Positions 25,909-35,935 of a stretch of DNA of 64,000 nt are shown here, one piece after another. The translations under genes were made by a program, and so were the position numbers. The stretch is from positions 1 to 64,000 of the forward strand of contig NZ_LZRN01000014.1 of the NCBI RefSeq assembly GCF_001678675.1, in the 5' to 3' direction. How positions within the stretch are numbered: position 1 is the stretch's first letter; every line of letters begins with the position of its first letter. Origin of the DNA: Gelidibacter algens. Lineage in GTDB: Bacteria; Bacteroidota; Bacteroidia; Flavobacteriales; Flavobacteriaceae. The notes beneath the pieces were generated by a model. That model was given only the letters and a program-made list of their open reading frames with translations, searched no databases and had not been told where the DNA came from.

Positions 25909-26613
25909 ATGACATTAAAAGACAAACTGGCAGCGCAAAAAATCTATTTACTATTGGCGGCCTTGTTTATCACCTCTCTAGTGGTTTCGAATCTTATCTT
26001 TCAAAAATTCTTTTATTGGTACCCTTTGGATATTGAGATTTTTGGCACCAAACTATTTGAAATTTCTGTAGGCGTTTTACCTTATCCCATCACCTTCCTG
26101 ATTACCGATTTAATCAGTGAAATCTATGGTAAAAAGCGCGCCAACCAAGTGGTTGTAGTGGGTATTTTCGCTTCGCTTTTCTCTTTAAGCATCGTCCTGG
26201 TTGCAAACATTGTCCCCGCCACACCATGGTCATATGTTGACGACGCCATGTTTTCAACCGTATTTGGCAACACGGCAATTGCAGTGGGAGCGAGTATGAT
26301 GGCCTATTTGTTTGCGCAATTCATAGACATTCAAATCTATCATTTTTGGAAACGATTGACCAAAGGGAAGCATTTATGGCTCAGAAACAATTTCTCAACA
26401 TTTTTATCGCAGTTTGTGGATACCTTTACCATTGTCGCGTTACTATGCTCATTCAACATCATTGCTTGGGACAAATTTTCAGGACTGGTTGCCGCAGGTT
26501 TTATTTTTAAAGTGATCATTGCCATTCTTGATACCCCATTTTTGTATCTTGGCGTATATCTATTTAAAAAACGTTTTAACCTCAAAACCAATGAGGAGAT
26601 TGAGTTGCTTTAG
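25909..26613 (+). CDS. Queuosine precursor transporter (VUT/YhhQ family)
   Basis: 234 residues with about six membrane helices, matching the YhhQ/vitamin-uptake-transporter (DUF165) family. Conserved features include the PYPITFLITDLISEIYGKKRA segment (about 56-76) and the C-terminal NNFSTFLSQFVDTFTIVAL segment. E. coli YhhQ imports 7-cyano-7-deazaguanine or queuine-type precursors for tRNA modification, and the function here is inferred from that. No preQ1 riboswitch could be recognised in the 115-base leader. It reads away from the folK fusion and is probably monocistronic. Confidence 0.92.
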   Translation: MTLKDKLAAQKIYLLLAALFITSLVVSNLIFQKFFYWYPLDIEIFGTKLFEISVGVLPYPITFLITDLISEIYGKKRANQVVVVGIFASLFSLSIVLVANIVPATPWSYVDDAMFSTVFGNTAIAVGASMMAYLFAQFIDIQIYHFWKRLTKGKHLWLRNNFSTFLSQFVDTFTIVALLCSFNIIAWDKFSGLVAAGFIFKVIIAILDTPFLYLGVYLFKKRFNLKTNEEIELL

Positions 26614-26733
26614 AAATTGCCAATTTTTTATTAAACTTTAACAGTCGCCCATCTTTTAAAACAAACTTTACGTATATAACCCCATTAACCTATTTGTCTT
26701 TCAATATTTTGAAAGTAAAAACTAAATTATTCA

Positions 26734-29394
26734 ATGAAAAAGTTTTTCAAAATCGCCGGAATTACCTTATTGATCATTATTGTTCTATTAATTGCGTTGC
26801 CTTTTATTTTTCAATCGCAAATTAAAGGTGTGGTCAAAAATTTTATCAATGAAAACTTGAACGCCAATGTGGAGTTTAGTGATGTAAGCTTGAGCTTGTT
26901 CAGAAGTTTTCCGCAGGCACACGTTGAAGTGAGTGATTTGGTGATTACCAACTTCAAACCCTTTGAAGACGAAACTTTTGCCACTGCAAAAAATATCAAC
27001 TTTACAATGTCAGTCAAGGAACTCTTCAAATCAGCTGATGAGGCTATTGTTGTGAACTCTATCAATGTCAATGAAGCGTTATTGACTCTAAAAACCGACG
27101 CTTTTGGAAATGTCAACTATGATATTGTAAAGGAAAGTGAAAACCCACAAGACACTACTGCCTCTAGTTTTTCTTTCGACATCAAAGATTACAGCATCAA
27201 AAACAGTGCTTTGACTTATATTGATGTTCCTGCTGATCTACAGTTTTATATTACGGAATTGAACCACACAGGAAAGGGCACATTTACTGGTGAAATTTCT
27301 GAATTGGACACAAAATCTGAAGCCAATGTGAGTTTAACCATGGATAGCATCAATTATTTGAACAATAACCATGTAAAATTGGATGCGCTGATTGACATGG
27401 ATTTGAGTGCACAGAAATATACTTTTAAAGAAAACAAGGCACTTATCAATCAATTGCCGATTGAATTTAACGGATTTGTTCAACTTATAGAAGAAGGACA
27501 GAACATTGATTTATCTTTCAAAAATACTGGCTCTTCATTTAAAGACTTTTTAGCCGTTATTCCAGAAGCCTATTCCAAAAATTTGGATAATGTTGAAACT
27601 ACAGGTAATTTCAACATTAATGGCATTATTAAAGGTAAGGTCACGGAAACTACGATTCCGACATTGGATATCAGCATCAAATCAGAGAATGCCTCTTTTA
27701 AATATCCCGATTTGCCTAAGCGCGTTGAAAATATTGTGATTGATACAGAAATCAAAAATGAGACAGGCAATGTTGATGACACCTATGTGGCTATTAACAC
27801 CTTGAATTTTAAGATAGACAGTGATGTATTTAAATCTTCCGCGTTGATTAAAAATCTTACCGGAAATATGTTGGTCAATGCAGATGTGGACGGCACTTTA
27901 AATTTAGCAAACCTCACCAAGGCCTACCCGCTAGAGTTGGAAAATGAATTGAGTGGCATCCTTAGAGCTAAGTTGAATGCAGCTTTTGATATGAACGCAA
28001 TTGAAACTAATGCCTACGACAGAATCAAAGCTTCAGGTAATGCAAACATCAGTAATTTGGTATTTACTTCAGATGCCATGAACCAGCCGCTGCATATTTT
28101 AAAAGCAGATATGACCTTTAACCCATCTACCGTTACCCTCAATAGCTTTAATGCGAAAACAGGACAAAGTGATCTCTCAGCAACGGGAACCATCACTAAT
28201 TTAATTGGTTTTATGTTGAGCAAGAAAGTGAATTTGAAAGGGGACTTCAATGTGAATTCAAATACTTTGGCGCTGAATGATTTTATGACTGAAGAAACGG
28301 AAAGCACCACTGCAGAGACGTCAAAAAAAGCAGCCACTACAACGGAAGGTTTAAAAATTCCTGAATTTTTGGAATGTACTATTACTGCCAATGCCAATAC
28401 GGTAATTTATGACAACCTCAATCTGAAAAACGTGAAAGGCGTTCTGACCATCAAAGACCAACAGGCCACCATCAGCAATTTGAGCTCAAGTATATTTGAC
28501 GGGATTTTGGCTGTTTCTGGAAGTGTCAGCACAAAAGCGGACACACCGTCCTTCAATTTAAATTTGGACATGAACAGTTTTGACATTTCACAATCCTTTA
28601 CTGATCTTGAATTGTTGCAAAACTTGGCACCTATTGCAAAAGCACTTAAAGGTAAATTGAATAGCAACATAAAAATATCAGGAACCTTGGATAAGGAGTT
28701 CTCACCTAACATGAACACCATAACAGGATCGGCCATTGCTGAATTGTTAACGACCAACATTGATGAAAGCGCTAGCCCGCTACTTTCAAAATTGGAAGGT
28801 GCGTTGAGCTTTATCGACTTTGGGAAATTGGACCTGAACGACTTAAAAGCCAATTTGACATTTGCCAATGGTAAGGTTAACGTTAAACCATTCAATCTCA
28901 CTTATAAAGATATAGGGATCGTGGTTTCTGGCGCTCATGGCTTTGACAAAACAATGTCTTATAACGCCATGTTTAATGTTCCCGCAAAATATCTGGGAAG
29001 TGACATCAACCGACTTATTGGTAAAATCAATGATAATGAGGTCAATAAAATTACCATTCCTGTTACGGCCAATATCTCTGGCTCATTTATGAGTCCGAAA
29101 GTATCTACTGATTTGACAAGTGGCGTGTCCAATTTATCAAAACAATTGATTGAGATTGAAAAACAAAAGTTGATTGGCAAGGGTACCGATAAAATTAAAG
29201 ATTTATTGGGCAATGTATTGGGAGGCAACGCCAATCAGAACCCTACGTCAACATCAACAAATGATTCGACCAAAATAAATACGCAAACGCTCCCTATTAA
29301 AAAGGACAGTATAATCAAAGAAGGCGAAGTGATTAAAAATACTCTAAAAGACATTTTTAATTCCAGAAAGAAGAAAAAGGACAGTGTCAATTAA
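26734..29394 (+). CDS. AsmA-like protein, inner-membrane anchored
   Basis: 886 residues. One N-terminal membrane helix (about 7-26) is followed by a very long periplasmic region rich in beta strands (AsmA N-terminal domain about 30-330; AsmA-like C-terminal region about 560-800). The first residues after the helix (FINENLNANVEFSDVSLSLF) are typical. The tail (810-886) is polar with a highly basic end. AsmA/TamB-type proteins are thought to bridge inner and outer membranes for lipid transport. Flavobacteria carry several such proteins, and the exact role of this one is unknown. It is monocistronic, 120 bases after the transporter. Confidence 0.9.
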   Translation: MKKFFKIAGITLLIIIVLLIALPFIFQSQIKGVVKNFINENLNANVEFSDVSLSLFRSFPQAHVEVSDLVITNFKPFEDETFATAKNINFTMSVKELFKSADEAIVVNSINVNEALLTLKTDAFGNVNYDIVKESENPQDTTASSFSFDIKDYSIKNSALTYIDVPADLQFYITELNHTGKGTFTGEISELDTKSEANVSLTMDSINYLNNNHVKLDALIDMDLSAQKYTFKENKALINQLPIEFNGFVQLIEEGQNIDLSFKNTGSSFKDFLAVIPEAYSKNLDNVETTGNFNINGIIKGKVTETTIPTLDISIKSENASFKYPDLPKRVENIVIDTEIKNETGNVDDTYVAINTLNFKIDSDVFKSSALIKNLTGNMLVNADVDGTLNLANLTKAYPLELENELSGILRAKLNAAFDMNAIETNAYDRIKASGNANISNLVFTSDAMNQPLHILKADMTFNPSTVTLNSFNAKTGQSDLSATGTITNLIGFMLSKKVNLKGDFNVNSNTLALNDFMTEETESTTAETSKKAATTTEGLKIPEFLECTITANANTVIYDNLNLKNVKGVLTIKDQQATISNLSSSIFDGILAVSGSVSTKADTPSFNLNLDMNSFDISQSFTDLELLQNLAPIAKALKGKLNSNIKISGTLDKEFSPNMNTITGSAIAELLTTNIDESASPLLSKLEGALSFIDFGKLDLNDLKANLTFANGKVNVKPFNLTYKDIGIVVSGAHGFDKTMSYNAMFNVPAKYLGSDINRLIGKINDNEVNKITIPVTANISGSFMSPKVSTDLTSGVSNLSKQLIEIEKQKLIGKGTDKIKDLLGNVLGGNANQNPTSTSTNDSTKINTQTLPIKKDSIIKEGEVIKNTLKDIFNSRKKKKDSVN

Positions 29395-29573
29395 AAACAC
29401 GAGTACCTGTTTGGGTCTATAAAAAAATGCTGATTTTTCATCGAAACAGACAAAAACAACCTGCAATTTAAAATAAATTAGCCAATTATGTTAAAGTAAT
29501 GTAAGTTTATTTGCTTTTGTCATTTAAATAGTTATAATGTAGGGTTAACATACATAAAAACAATAGAGACTAG

Positions 29574-30437
29574 ATGAGGCAATTAAAAATTACAAAACAG
29601 GTTACTAACAGAGAATCAAAATCCCTTGATAAATACCTACAAGACATTAGTAAACTGCCATTAATTACAGCAGATGAAGAAGTAGAATTGGCGCAACGTA
29701 TCAAAAAAGGAGATCAAGAAGCTCTAGATAAACTTACCACATCTAATCTTCGGTTTGTTGTATCTGTCGCTAAACAATATCAGAATCAAGGACTGACCTT
29801 ACCTGATTTAATTAACGAAGGCAATGCTGGCTTAGTAAAAGCAGCGAAACGTTTTGATGAAACCAGAGGTTTCAAGTTCATTTCTTATGCTGTATGGTGG
29901 ATTCGTCAAGCAATTCTTCAAGCTTTAGCAGAACAATCTCGAATAGTTAGATTACCTTTGAACAAAATTGGCTCGATCAATAAGATCAATAAGGCCTATT
30001 CATTTTTGGAACAGGCGCATCAACGTCCGCCAAGTGCTGAAGAAATAGCGAAAGAATTGGAATTGACGGTCAAGGATGTGAAGCAATCCATGAAGAATTC
30101 TGGACGTCACATATCAATGGATGCACCGCTGAAAGAAGGTGAAACCTCAAGTTTGTATGACGTGGTTTCTTCTGGAGATTCTCCAAACCCTGACCGAAAT
30201 TTAATGACAGAGTCATTAAGTTTGGAAATTGACAGAGCGTTAAGCACGCTTTCCCAAAAAGAAAGTGATGTGATTAGATTGAATTTTGGTTTGAGCAATC
30301 AACCGCCAATGACCTTGGATGAGATTGGGAAAACTTTTGATCTGACAAGAGAACGTGTACGTCAAATAAGGGAAAAAGGAATCAGAAGATTGAAGCATAC
30401 GTCAAAAAGTAAAATTTTAAAAACGTATTTGGGATAG
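29574..30437 (+). CDS. rpoD: Primary RNA polymerase sigma-70 factor
   Basis: 287 residues, the short RpoD form typical of Bacteroidota, which lacks a long region 1.1. Region 1.2 covers about 15-48 ([20 protein letters not shown]). Region 2 covers about 55-125, with [20 protein letters not shown] and the -10/-7 recognising [10 protein letters not shown]. Region 3 covers 125-205. Region 4 covers 215-280, ending in the helix-turn-helix [20 protein letters not shown]. This is the sigma factor that reads the TAnnTTTG promoters found elsewhere in the window. rpsU starts 33 bases downstream, so the pair may be cotranscribed, recalling the rpsU-dnaG-rpoD neighbourhood of other bacteria. Confidence 0.97.
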   Translation: MRQLKITKQVTNRESKSLDKYLQDISKLPLITADEEVELAQRIKKGDQEALDKLTTSNLRFVVSVAKQYQNQGLTLPDLINEGNAGLVKAAKRFDETRGFKFISYAVWWIRQAILQALAEQSRIVRLPLNKIGSINKINKAYSFLEQAHQRPPSAEEIAKELELTVKDVKQSMKNSGRHISMDAPLKEGETSSLYDVVSSGDSPNPDRNLMTESLSLEIDRALSTLSQKESDVIRLNFGLSNQPPMTLDEIGKTFDLTRERVRQIREKGIRRLKHTSKSKILKTYLG

Positions 30438-30470
30438 ACTCAAATACATTATATACTCTAATAATTATCT

Positions 30471-30665
30471 ATGTTAAGAATTGAAATTAAAGAAGGCGAG
30501 AACATCGAACGCGCCATTAAACGTTACAAACGTAAACACAGAAATGTGAAAGTGATGCAGAATTTGAGAGAGAATCAATACTTCACGAAACCTTCAGTGA
30601 AGAGAAGAAGACAACTACAAAAAGCATCGTATATTCAAAACTTAAGAGATCAGGAAGAAATGTAG
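30471..30665 (+). CDS. rpsU: 30S ribosomal protein S21
   Basis: 64 residues, very basic, of full S21 length. It begins with the conserved MLRIEIKEGENIERAIKRYK and ends with the SVKRRRQLQKASY segment. S21 sits on the small subunit near the anti-Shine-Dalgarno region. It directly follows rpoD and is followed by a perfect 18-bp hairpin terminator. Confidence 0.96.
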   Translation: MLRIEIKEGENIERAIKRYKRKHRNVKVMQNLRENQYFTKPSVKRRRQLQKASYIQNLRDQEEM

Positions 30666-30680
30666 TCTCTTCTTACTTTA

Positions 30681-30721
30681 AAAACAGGAAATCACGTTAT
30701 TGCAACGTGATTTCCTGTTTT
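30681..30721. terminator. Bidirectional terminator overlapping the end of the 78-residue gene
   Basis: Perfect 18-bp inverted repeat (30681-30698 and 30704-30721) with a five-base loop and A/T ends. It can terminate rpsU. Its right arm contains the last codons and its loop the stop region of the minus-strand gene that ends at 30697. Confidence 0.85.
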
Positions 30722-30933
30722 CCAATAGGATGGTCTTCATAAAAATCGTCAAAAGTTTTGTCTGTGGTATAATTATCCTTCAATACTTTATAGACCATGA
30801 CTGCAACAAGTATTTGTCCTAAAATGGTAACATAAAACACCCATGTAAAGGATATATCCATGGCTACCATAATTGTTAAGGTCACCAGCAGCAACGTGGT
30901 AACAGCAACGTAAAACATTCCCGAAATTTTCAT
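30697..30933 (-). CDS. Small two-helix membrane protein of unknown function
   Basis: 78 residues with two hydrophobic helices (about 5-25 and 31-49) and a charged C-terminal tail rich in Asp, Glu and Lys (DKTFDDFYEDHPIGKQE). The length and topology fit a small inner-membrane protein with a cytoplasmic tail; I do not recognise a named family. The reading frame runs into a perfect hairpin shared with rpsU, so its last six codons form one arm of the terminator. The frame is probably genuine, because its codon use and composition are normal. Confidence 0.75.
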   Translation of the reverse strand: MKISGMFYVAVTTLLLVTLTIMVAMDISFTWVFYVTILGQILVAVMVYKVLKDNYTTDKTFDDFYEDHPIGKQEITLQ

Positions 30934-31147
30934 AATTCTTATATTTTAATAGGTTAATTTATTTTGAGATCGCTTTTTACTTATCAGGAATCTTATCTAT
31001 GAGGAAATATAAAGCTTTCATTGTAATAACTTGGCGTCATTGTGAATGGCACAATCTAACTTGACACTCTCATTACACTGTATTAAAATACAACAAATCT
31101 GTTCTTTCAAAAAACTTATAATCGTAAAGTATTGTTAACAGCTTTCA

Positions 31148-31942
31148 TTAAGAAACTGAAAGCGAAATGACGTACCCTTCACTCCCCCTAACATTAAAAA
31201 CGGTCTGATCTTCAAAGATGAGATATTGACCCTTAATTCCTTTCAAAACGCCTTGATAGAGCGGCATTTTCTCCAAACTGAGACTTTTTGGTTTTTCAGG
31301 ATATTGTAAAACAGGAAATTCCATATGGGTTTCGGAATTGCTGGCTATAAAATAATCCAAGGCTTCTGCAGGAATATATTGTCGCAACCGATCGCGCCAT
31401 TCTATTAAGTTTTCATCAACGATCTCATTTTTTAACATGGTGCGCCAATTGGTCTTGTCAGCTACATAATCTTTAAGCGCGACTTCAGTTATGCCTGCCA
31501 AGTACCTATTGGGAACTTCTACAATTTCGATAGCTTCATGCGCTCCTTGATCAATCCATCGTGTGGGCACCTGACTTTTTCTAGTGACACCCACTTTAAC
31601 ATTGCTGGAATTTGCCAAATACACCACATGAGGTTGTAACTGTACCCTTTTTTCAAAGTCCAAATCACGGTCTTCTTGATCTAAATGTGCGGTACTCAAT
31701 TCTGGCCGTATGATCCAATCTGCGGCTTGGGGGATATCAAAAAAGCAACTTTTACAATATCCCTGTCTGTAGATCGGTTTGTTGAGCGAACAGTTGAGAC
31801 ATTGGTATCCAATAAATTGAATCGTAATGGTTTTATCCAACAATTGATTCATATTGATGAAGTCATTTTCAAACATTAGGTAGTATTGGATCGGCTGTGA
31901 AAACTCGGTTGCCATTTTGGTCAAGACCCCTTGGTACGTCAT
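31148..31942 (-). CDS. DUF2797 family protein
   Basis: 264 residues. Two cysteine pairs (CLNC near 47-50 and CKSC near 63-66) form a probable zinc ribbon. The conserved central block reads VYLANSSNVKVGVTRK and QVPTRWIDQGAHEA (about 106-136), and the end has GIKGQYLIFEDQTVFNVRGS. This matches DUF2797, whose function is not established; the central region resembles a GIY-YIG-like fold, which is only an impression. The start MTYQGVLTKM fits relatives. It is divergent from the GH3 gene, with 73 bases between the two starts. Confidence 0.88.
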   Translation of the reverse strand: MTYQGVLTKMATEFSQPIQYYLMFENDFINMNQLLDKTITIQFIGYQCLNCSLNKPIYRQGYCKSCFFDIPQAADWIIRPELSTAHLDQEDRDLDFEKRVQLQPHVVYLANSSNVKVGVTRKSQVPTRWIDQGAHEAIEIVEVPNRYLAGITEVALKDYVADKTNWRTMLKNEIVDENLIEWRDRLRQYIPAEALDYFIASNSETHMEFPVLQYPEKPKSLSLEKMPLYQGVLKGIKGQYLIFEDQTVFNVRGSEGYVISLSVS

Positions 31943-32015
31943 TTATTTAAAAATTTTATTTAGAAGAATTTATTTAAAAAAAGTGTTATTTTTAGTCATT
32001 AAAGATACTATAAAT

Positions 32016-33530
32016 ATGCCAATTCCATTAGTAAATTCTATTGCTTCATGGTTCTTGAAAAAGCGTTTTCACCAAATTGAACTGTTTTTAAAATACCCCA
32101 ATGAAGTACAGAATGAATTGCTTCAAGATCTCTTGATTACTGCAAAAGACACCGAAATTGGCAGAAAATATGATTTTGCAAGTATTTCAAATTACCGCAC
32201 CTTTGCAGACCGACTTCCCATCACCTCATATGAAGACACTCAGGCCAATATTGAACGTTCCCGTATGGGCGAAAACAATATTTTTTGGCCAACACCCATC
32301 AAATGGTTTGCAAAGTCCAGTGGTACTACCAATGCTAAAAGCAAATTTATTCCTGTTAGTTATGAATCATTGGAAGACTGTCATTATGCTGCCAGCAAAG
32401 ACCTATTGTGTATGTACCTCAATAATAATGAAAACTCCCAACTGTTTACAGGAAAGAGTTTAAGGCTTGGTGGCAGCAAGGAACTTTACAAGGAAAACGG
32501 CACTGTTTTTGGAGATTTGTCTGCTATTTTAATTGATAATATGCCTTTCTGGGCTGAATATAGCAGTACCCCTAGCAGCAAAGTGTCGTTGATGAGCGAC
32601 TGGGAATACAAAATGCAAGCAATTGTTAATGAAACCATAGATGAAAAGGTAACAAGTCTTGCAGGGGTCCCCTCTTGGATGTTGGTGCTTTTGAACACTG
32701 TTTTGGAAACCACAAACAAGCAGAGCATTTTGGACATTTGGCCAAATTTGGAAGTTTATTTTCACGGTGGTGTGAGCTTCTTGCCCTATGCAGATCAGTA
32801 CAAGGCCATCTTGCCTAAAAAAGATTTTAGGTATTACGAAATTTATAATGCCTCTGAAGGCTTTTTCGCTATTCAGGACCAGAACAGCTCCAGCGAGCTC
32901 CTGCTGATGTTGGACTATGGTATTTTTTATGAATTTATACCTATGGACGTTTATGGAACTCCGCAGCAGCGCATCATTCCGTTGGCAGACGTTGAAAAGA
33001 ACAAAAATTACGCAGTGGTCATCACCACAAATGCAGGACTCTGGCGCTATAAAATTGGAGACACCATACGGTTTACTTCATTACATCCTTACCGCATTAA
33101 GGTAAGTGGGCGCACTAAACATCATATTAATGTATTTGGTGAAGAATTGATCATTGAAAATGCAGAAGACGCCTTAAAAAAGGTATGCAAAAAAACAAAA
33201 GCGCAAATTATAGATTATACCGCGGCACCTATTTTTATGAGCGGTAGAGATAAGGGCGCGCATGAATGGATCATTGAATTTAAAACACCCCCAGAAGACA
33301 TTAATTATTTTACTGAATTATTGGACAACGCTTTGAAGTCATTAAATTCAGACTATGAAGCCAAACGTTACAATAATATCACACTTAACAGCCCTAAAAT
33401 ACATATTGCAAGACATCACTTATTTTATGATTGGCTGAAGCAACAGGACAAACTTGGTGGGCAACATAAAGTACCTCGACTTTCTAACACCCGCCACTAT
33501 ATGGATGCACTTTTGAAGTTGAATGTGTAA
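32016..33530 (+). CDS. GH3 family acyl-adenylate-forming protein
   Basis: 504 residues from the ATG at 32016. A longer frame from 31917 would overlap the divergent DUF2797 gene, and family members start MPIPLVNS. The protein matches the GH3 auxin-responsive superfamily: the AMP-binding P-loop-like SSGTTNAKSKFIPV (about 97-110), the YNASEG motif (about 282-287), and the GLWRYKIGDTIRF hinge (about 343-355). Plant GH3 enzymes conjugate amino acids to hormones after adenylation. Bacterial members are common in Bacteroidota with unknown acyl substrates. No export signal is seen, so it is cytosolic. Confidence 0.9.
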   Translation: MPIPLVNSIASWFLKKRFHQIELFLKYPNEVQNELLQDLLITAKDTEIGRKYDFASISNYRTFADRLPITSYEDTQANIERSRMGENNIFWPTPIKWFAKSSGTTNAKSKFIPVSYESLEDCHYAASKDLLCMYLNNNENSQLFTGKSLRLGGSKELYKENGTVFGDLSAILIDNMPFWAEYSSTPSSKVSLMSDWEYKMQAIVNETIDEKVTSLAGVPSWMLVLLNTVLETTNKQSILDIWPNLEVYFHGGVSFLPYADQYKAILPKKDFRYYEIYNASEGFFAIQDQNSSSELLLMLDYGIFYEFIPMDVYGTPQQRIIPLADVEKNKNYAVVITTNAGLWRYKIGDTIRFTSLHPYRIKVSGRTKHHINVFGEELIIENAEDALKKVCKKTKAQIIDYTAAPIFMSGRDKGAHEWIIEFKTPPEDINYFTELLDNALKSLNSDYEAKRYNNITLNSPKIHIARHHLFYDWLKQQDKLGGQHKVPRLSNTRHYMDALLKLNV

Positions 33531-33775
33531 CGGTACTTTAGCGGAAAAATTAACATTTTACATTTTTATAACGAGAATAAAGTGAGGTTTATCTAAAAAC
33601 ATATACAGTAGTTTTTATCTTACAAATATGCTACTATATTTACGTCCAAGTTATCAATAAGGTACTGTACATTGTGGCGTATTTATAAACGCAAAAGGCA
33701 TAAACGATAGGTTTCTATTGTAAAGATATTCAAAGCATTGTTTCTGCAATATTAGTTTTTAAATCCAAAAAAATA
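33531..33775. other. Gene-free gap between GH3 and clpX
   Basis: 245 AT-rich bases with no ORF, RNA gene or convincing repeat. The clpX terminator lies at its right edge. Confidence 0.5.
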
Positions 33776-33807
33776 AAAACCACCCTGAAAAGAGTGGTTT
33801 TATTTTT
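33776..33807 (-). terminator. Terminator of the tig-clpP-clpX operon
   Basis: AAAACCAC (33776-33783) pairs with GTGGTTTT (33794-33801) over ten bases. An A-run on the left gives the U-tract on the minus strand, and a T-run on the right makes it usable both ways. Confidence 0.8.
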
Positions 33808-33825
33808 TGTAAGATGTATCAAACT

Positions 33826-35058
33826 TTAGGAGACCGCCTTTAAACGTTTTAAGGTAGTTTTGTCTAACTTATCTTCAGCATATTCTCTATTGACGTGGAG
33901 TTTTGTTTCCTTTCCACTTGGCAATTCAAACATGGCATCTGTCAAAATCTCTTCGCAAAGAGATCTCAAACCCCTTGCTCCCAATTTATATTCAATTGCT
34001 TTGTCGACTATAAAGTCCAAAGCGCCATCTGTTATACTGAATTTGATATCATCCATTTCAAACAACTTTTGATATTGCTTGATAATTGCATTCTTTGGTT
34101 GCGTTAAGATTGCTCTTAGGGTTTTCGCATCTAAAGGATCCATATAACTCAACACCGGCAAACGCCCAATGATTTCCGGAATCAAGCCAAAATCTTTCAA
34201 ATCTTTTGGTATGATATATTGCAATAAGTTTTCGGAATCAATCACATCTTCCTGAGATGCGGCTTTATAGCCAATGGCTGCCATGTTCAGTCTTTTGGAA
34301 ATGATACGCTCAATCCCATCAAAAGCACCACCTGCAATAAATAGGATATGCTCAGTATTGACCTCAATAAACTTTTGGTCAGGGTGCTTACGACCTCCTT
34401 TTGGTGGCACATTAACCGTAGTACCCTCTAATAATTTCAAAAGGGCCTGCTGTACACCTTCTCCAGAAACATCTCTGGTTATAGAAGGATTATCACTTTT
34501 ACGAGCAATTTTATCGATCTCGTCAATAAATACAATTCCCTTTTCGGCCTTTTCAAGACTGTAATCTGCTGCTTGTAACAAGCGCGTCAAAATACTTTCC
34601 ACATCTTCACCTACATAGCCTGCTTCTGTCAATACCGTTGCATCAACAATGGCCAAAGGCACATTGAGCATTTTTGCAATGGTTTTAGCCATTAAGGTTT
34701 TCCCTGTTCCGGTTTGTCCGACCATCACGATATTACTCTTTTGTATTTCAATATCGTCATTAGTTGCGGGTTGCAATAACCTTTTATAATGGTTATAAAC
34801 CGCAACAGACATTACCCTTTTGGTGTATTCTTGACCTATGATATATTCATCAAGAAAATTCTTGATTTGCATAGGTTTTTTAAGCATCAATTCAGACGAC
34901 AGCTCTGAGTTCCCACTCTGTTTTGATTCTTCCAAAACAATGCCATGGGCCTGCTCTATACACCTGTCACATATATGTGCATCCAATCCTGCAATCAACA
35001 AACTGGTTTCTGGCTTTTTCCTACCACAAAACGAACATTCTAATTCTTCCTTTGCCAT
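33826..35058 (-). CDS. clpX: ATP-dependent Clp protease, ATP-binding subunit ClpX
   Basis: 410 residues. The N-terminal zinc-binding domain has Cys8, Cys11, Cys30 and Cys33. The AAA+ domain has Walker A GQTGTGKT (114-121), the GYVGEDVES pore-loop segment, Walker [11 protein letters not shown], the [23 protein letters not shown] block, and the IGRLPV motif near the end that contacts ClpP. ClpX unfolds tagged proteins and feeds them to ClpP. It lies directly downstream of clpP on the minus strand, 64 bases away, in the conserved tig-clpP-clpX order. Confidence 0.98.
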   Translation of the reverse strand: MAKEELECSFCGRKKPETSLLIAGLDAHICDRCIEQAHGIVLEESKQSGNSELSSELMLKKPMQIKNFLDEYIIGQEYTKRVMSVAVYNHYKRLLQPATNDDIEIQKSNIVMVGQTGTGKTLMAKTIAKMLNVPLAIVDATVLTEAGYVGEDVESILTRLLQAADYSLEKAEKGIVFIDEIDKIARKSDNPSITRDVSGEGVQQALLKLLEGTTVNVPPKGGRKHPDQKFIEVNTEHILFIAGGAFDGIERIISKRLNMAAIGYKAASQEDVIDSENLLQYIIPKDLKDFGLIPEIIGRLPVLSYMDPLDAKTLRAILTQPKNAIIKQYQKLFEMDDIKFSITDGALDFIVDKAIEYKLGARGLRSLCEEILTDAMFELPSGKETKLHVNREYAEDKLDKTTLKRLKAVS

Positions 35059-35122
35059 AACTCTTTAATTCCTCATTTATTCAAATTTCAAATAATATCA
35101 GTACTGATAAGTTTCGAAATTA

Positions 35123-35803
35123 TTATTTTTTGCTACTAGATAAAACTTCATCGATCATGCCGTATTCTTTGGCCCTGTCTGCTTTCATCCAATAATCCCT
35201 GTCACTATCATTATATACTTTTTCATAATCCTGCCCTGAATGTTTAGCAATAATTTTGTAAAGCTCTTCCTTTAAGGTGACAATTTCTCTGGCCGAAATT
35301 TCAATATCACTAGCTTGACCTTGAGCACCACCCAAGGGTTGATGGATCATGACGCGAGAATGCGTCAATCCACTGCGTTTTCCCTTCTCTCCTGCACATA
35401 ATAAAACAGCACCCATTGACGCTGCCATACCAGTACAAATGGTGGCGACATCAGGTTTGATAAGCTGCATGGTATCATAAATACCAAGACCTGCATACAC
35501 ACTTCCTCCTGGAGAGTTAATGTAGATTTGTATGTCCTTAGATGCGTCAGTACTTTCCAGAAACAACAATTGCGCCTGGATAATGTTAGCGACTTGGTCA
35601 TTAATGGCTGTACCCATAAAAATAATACGATCCATCATCAGCCTAGAAAACACGTCCATAGCCACTGCATTCATTTGACGCTCTTCAATAATATTTGGCG
35701 TCAAACCAACAGGATACATACTGTTCATGATTTGATTATAATACGTACTGCTAATGCCTTGATCCTTTATTGCGAATTTTTCAAATTCTTGTCCGTAATC
35801 CAT
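35123..35803 (-). CDS. clpP: ATP-dependent Clp protease, proteolytic subunit ClpP
   Basis: 226 residues, with an N-terminal extension of about 30 residues compared with mature ClpP. The catalytic triad is Ser129 (GMAASMGA), His154 (VMIHQPLGG) and Asp199 (YNDSDRD). INSPGGSV (95-102) lines the oxyanion hole. It forms the barrel that degrades substrates delivered by ClpX. It sits between tig and clpX. A hairpin with a U-tract lies between tig and this gene, so expression of clpPX may be partly separated from tig. Confidence 0.98.
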   Translation of the reverse strand: MDYGQEFEKFAIKDQGISSTYYNQIMNSMYPVGLTPNIIEERQMNAVAMDVFSRLMMDRIIFMGTAINDQVANIIQAQLLFLESTDASKDIQIYINSPGGSVYAGLGIYDTMQLIKPDVATICTGMAASMGAVLLCAGEKGKRSGLTHSRVMIHQPLGGAQGQASDIEISAREIVTLKEELYKIIAKHSGQDYEKVYNDSDRDYWMKADRAKEYGMIDEVLSSSKK

Positions 35804-35873
35804 AAATATTTTTTAGTTCTTAAATTCGTGAAAACCCCATATTTGCTGGGATACTTAGATGACTACCAAGTAG

Positions 35874-35907
35874 TCAAAAAAAAGCGTAAAACTTAACAGT
35901 TTACGCT
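35874..35907 (-). terminator. Intrinsic terminator or attenuator between tig and clpP
   Basis: AGCGTAAA (35883-35890) pairs with TTTACGCT (35900-35907). On the minus strand it is followed by eight T, the classic intrinsic layout. It lies inside a conserved gene cluster, so it may only partly stop transcription. Confidence 0.7.
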
Positions 35908-35935
35908 CTAAAGATAACGATTTAATTTAGAATTA

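Noticed and set aside
28014-28901. Long minus-strand frames of 127 and 164 codons inside the AsmA-like gene
   Set aside because: They are antisense shadows of a conserved gene with skewed, hydrophobic composition and no regulatory context.
29510-29540. Promoter of rpoD (TTTG-N19-TATAATGT)
   Set aside because: The -33 and spacing fit, but three positions of the -7 element do not match TAnnTTTG; too weak to list.
31917-32015. N-terminal extension of the GH3 protein
   Set aside because: It overlaps the divergent DUF2797 start and is hydrophobic/basic noise; relatives begin at the ATG at 32016.
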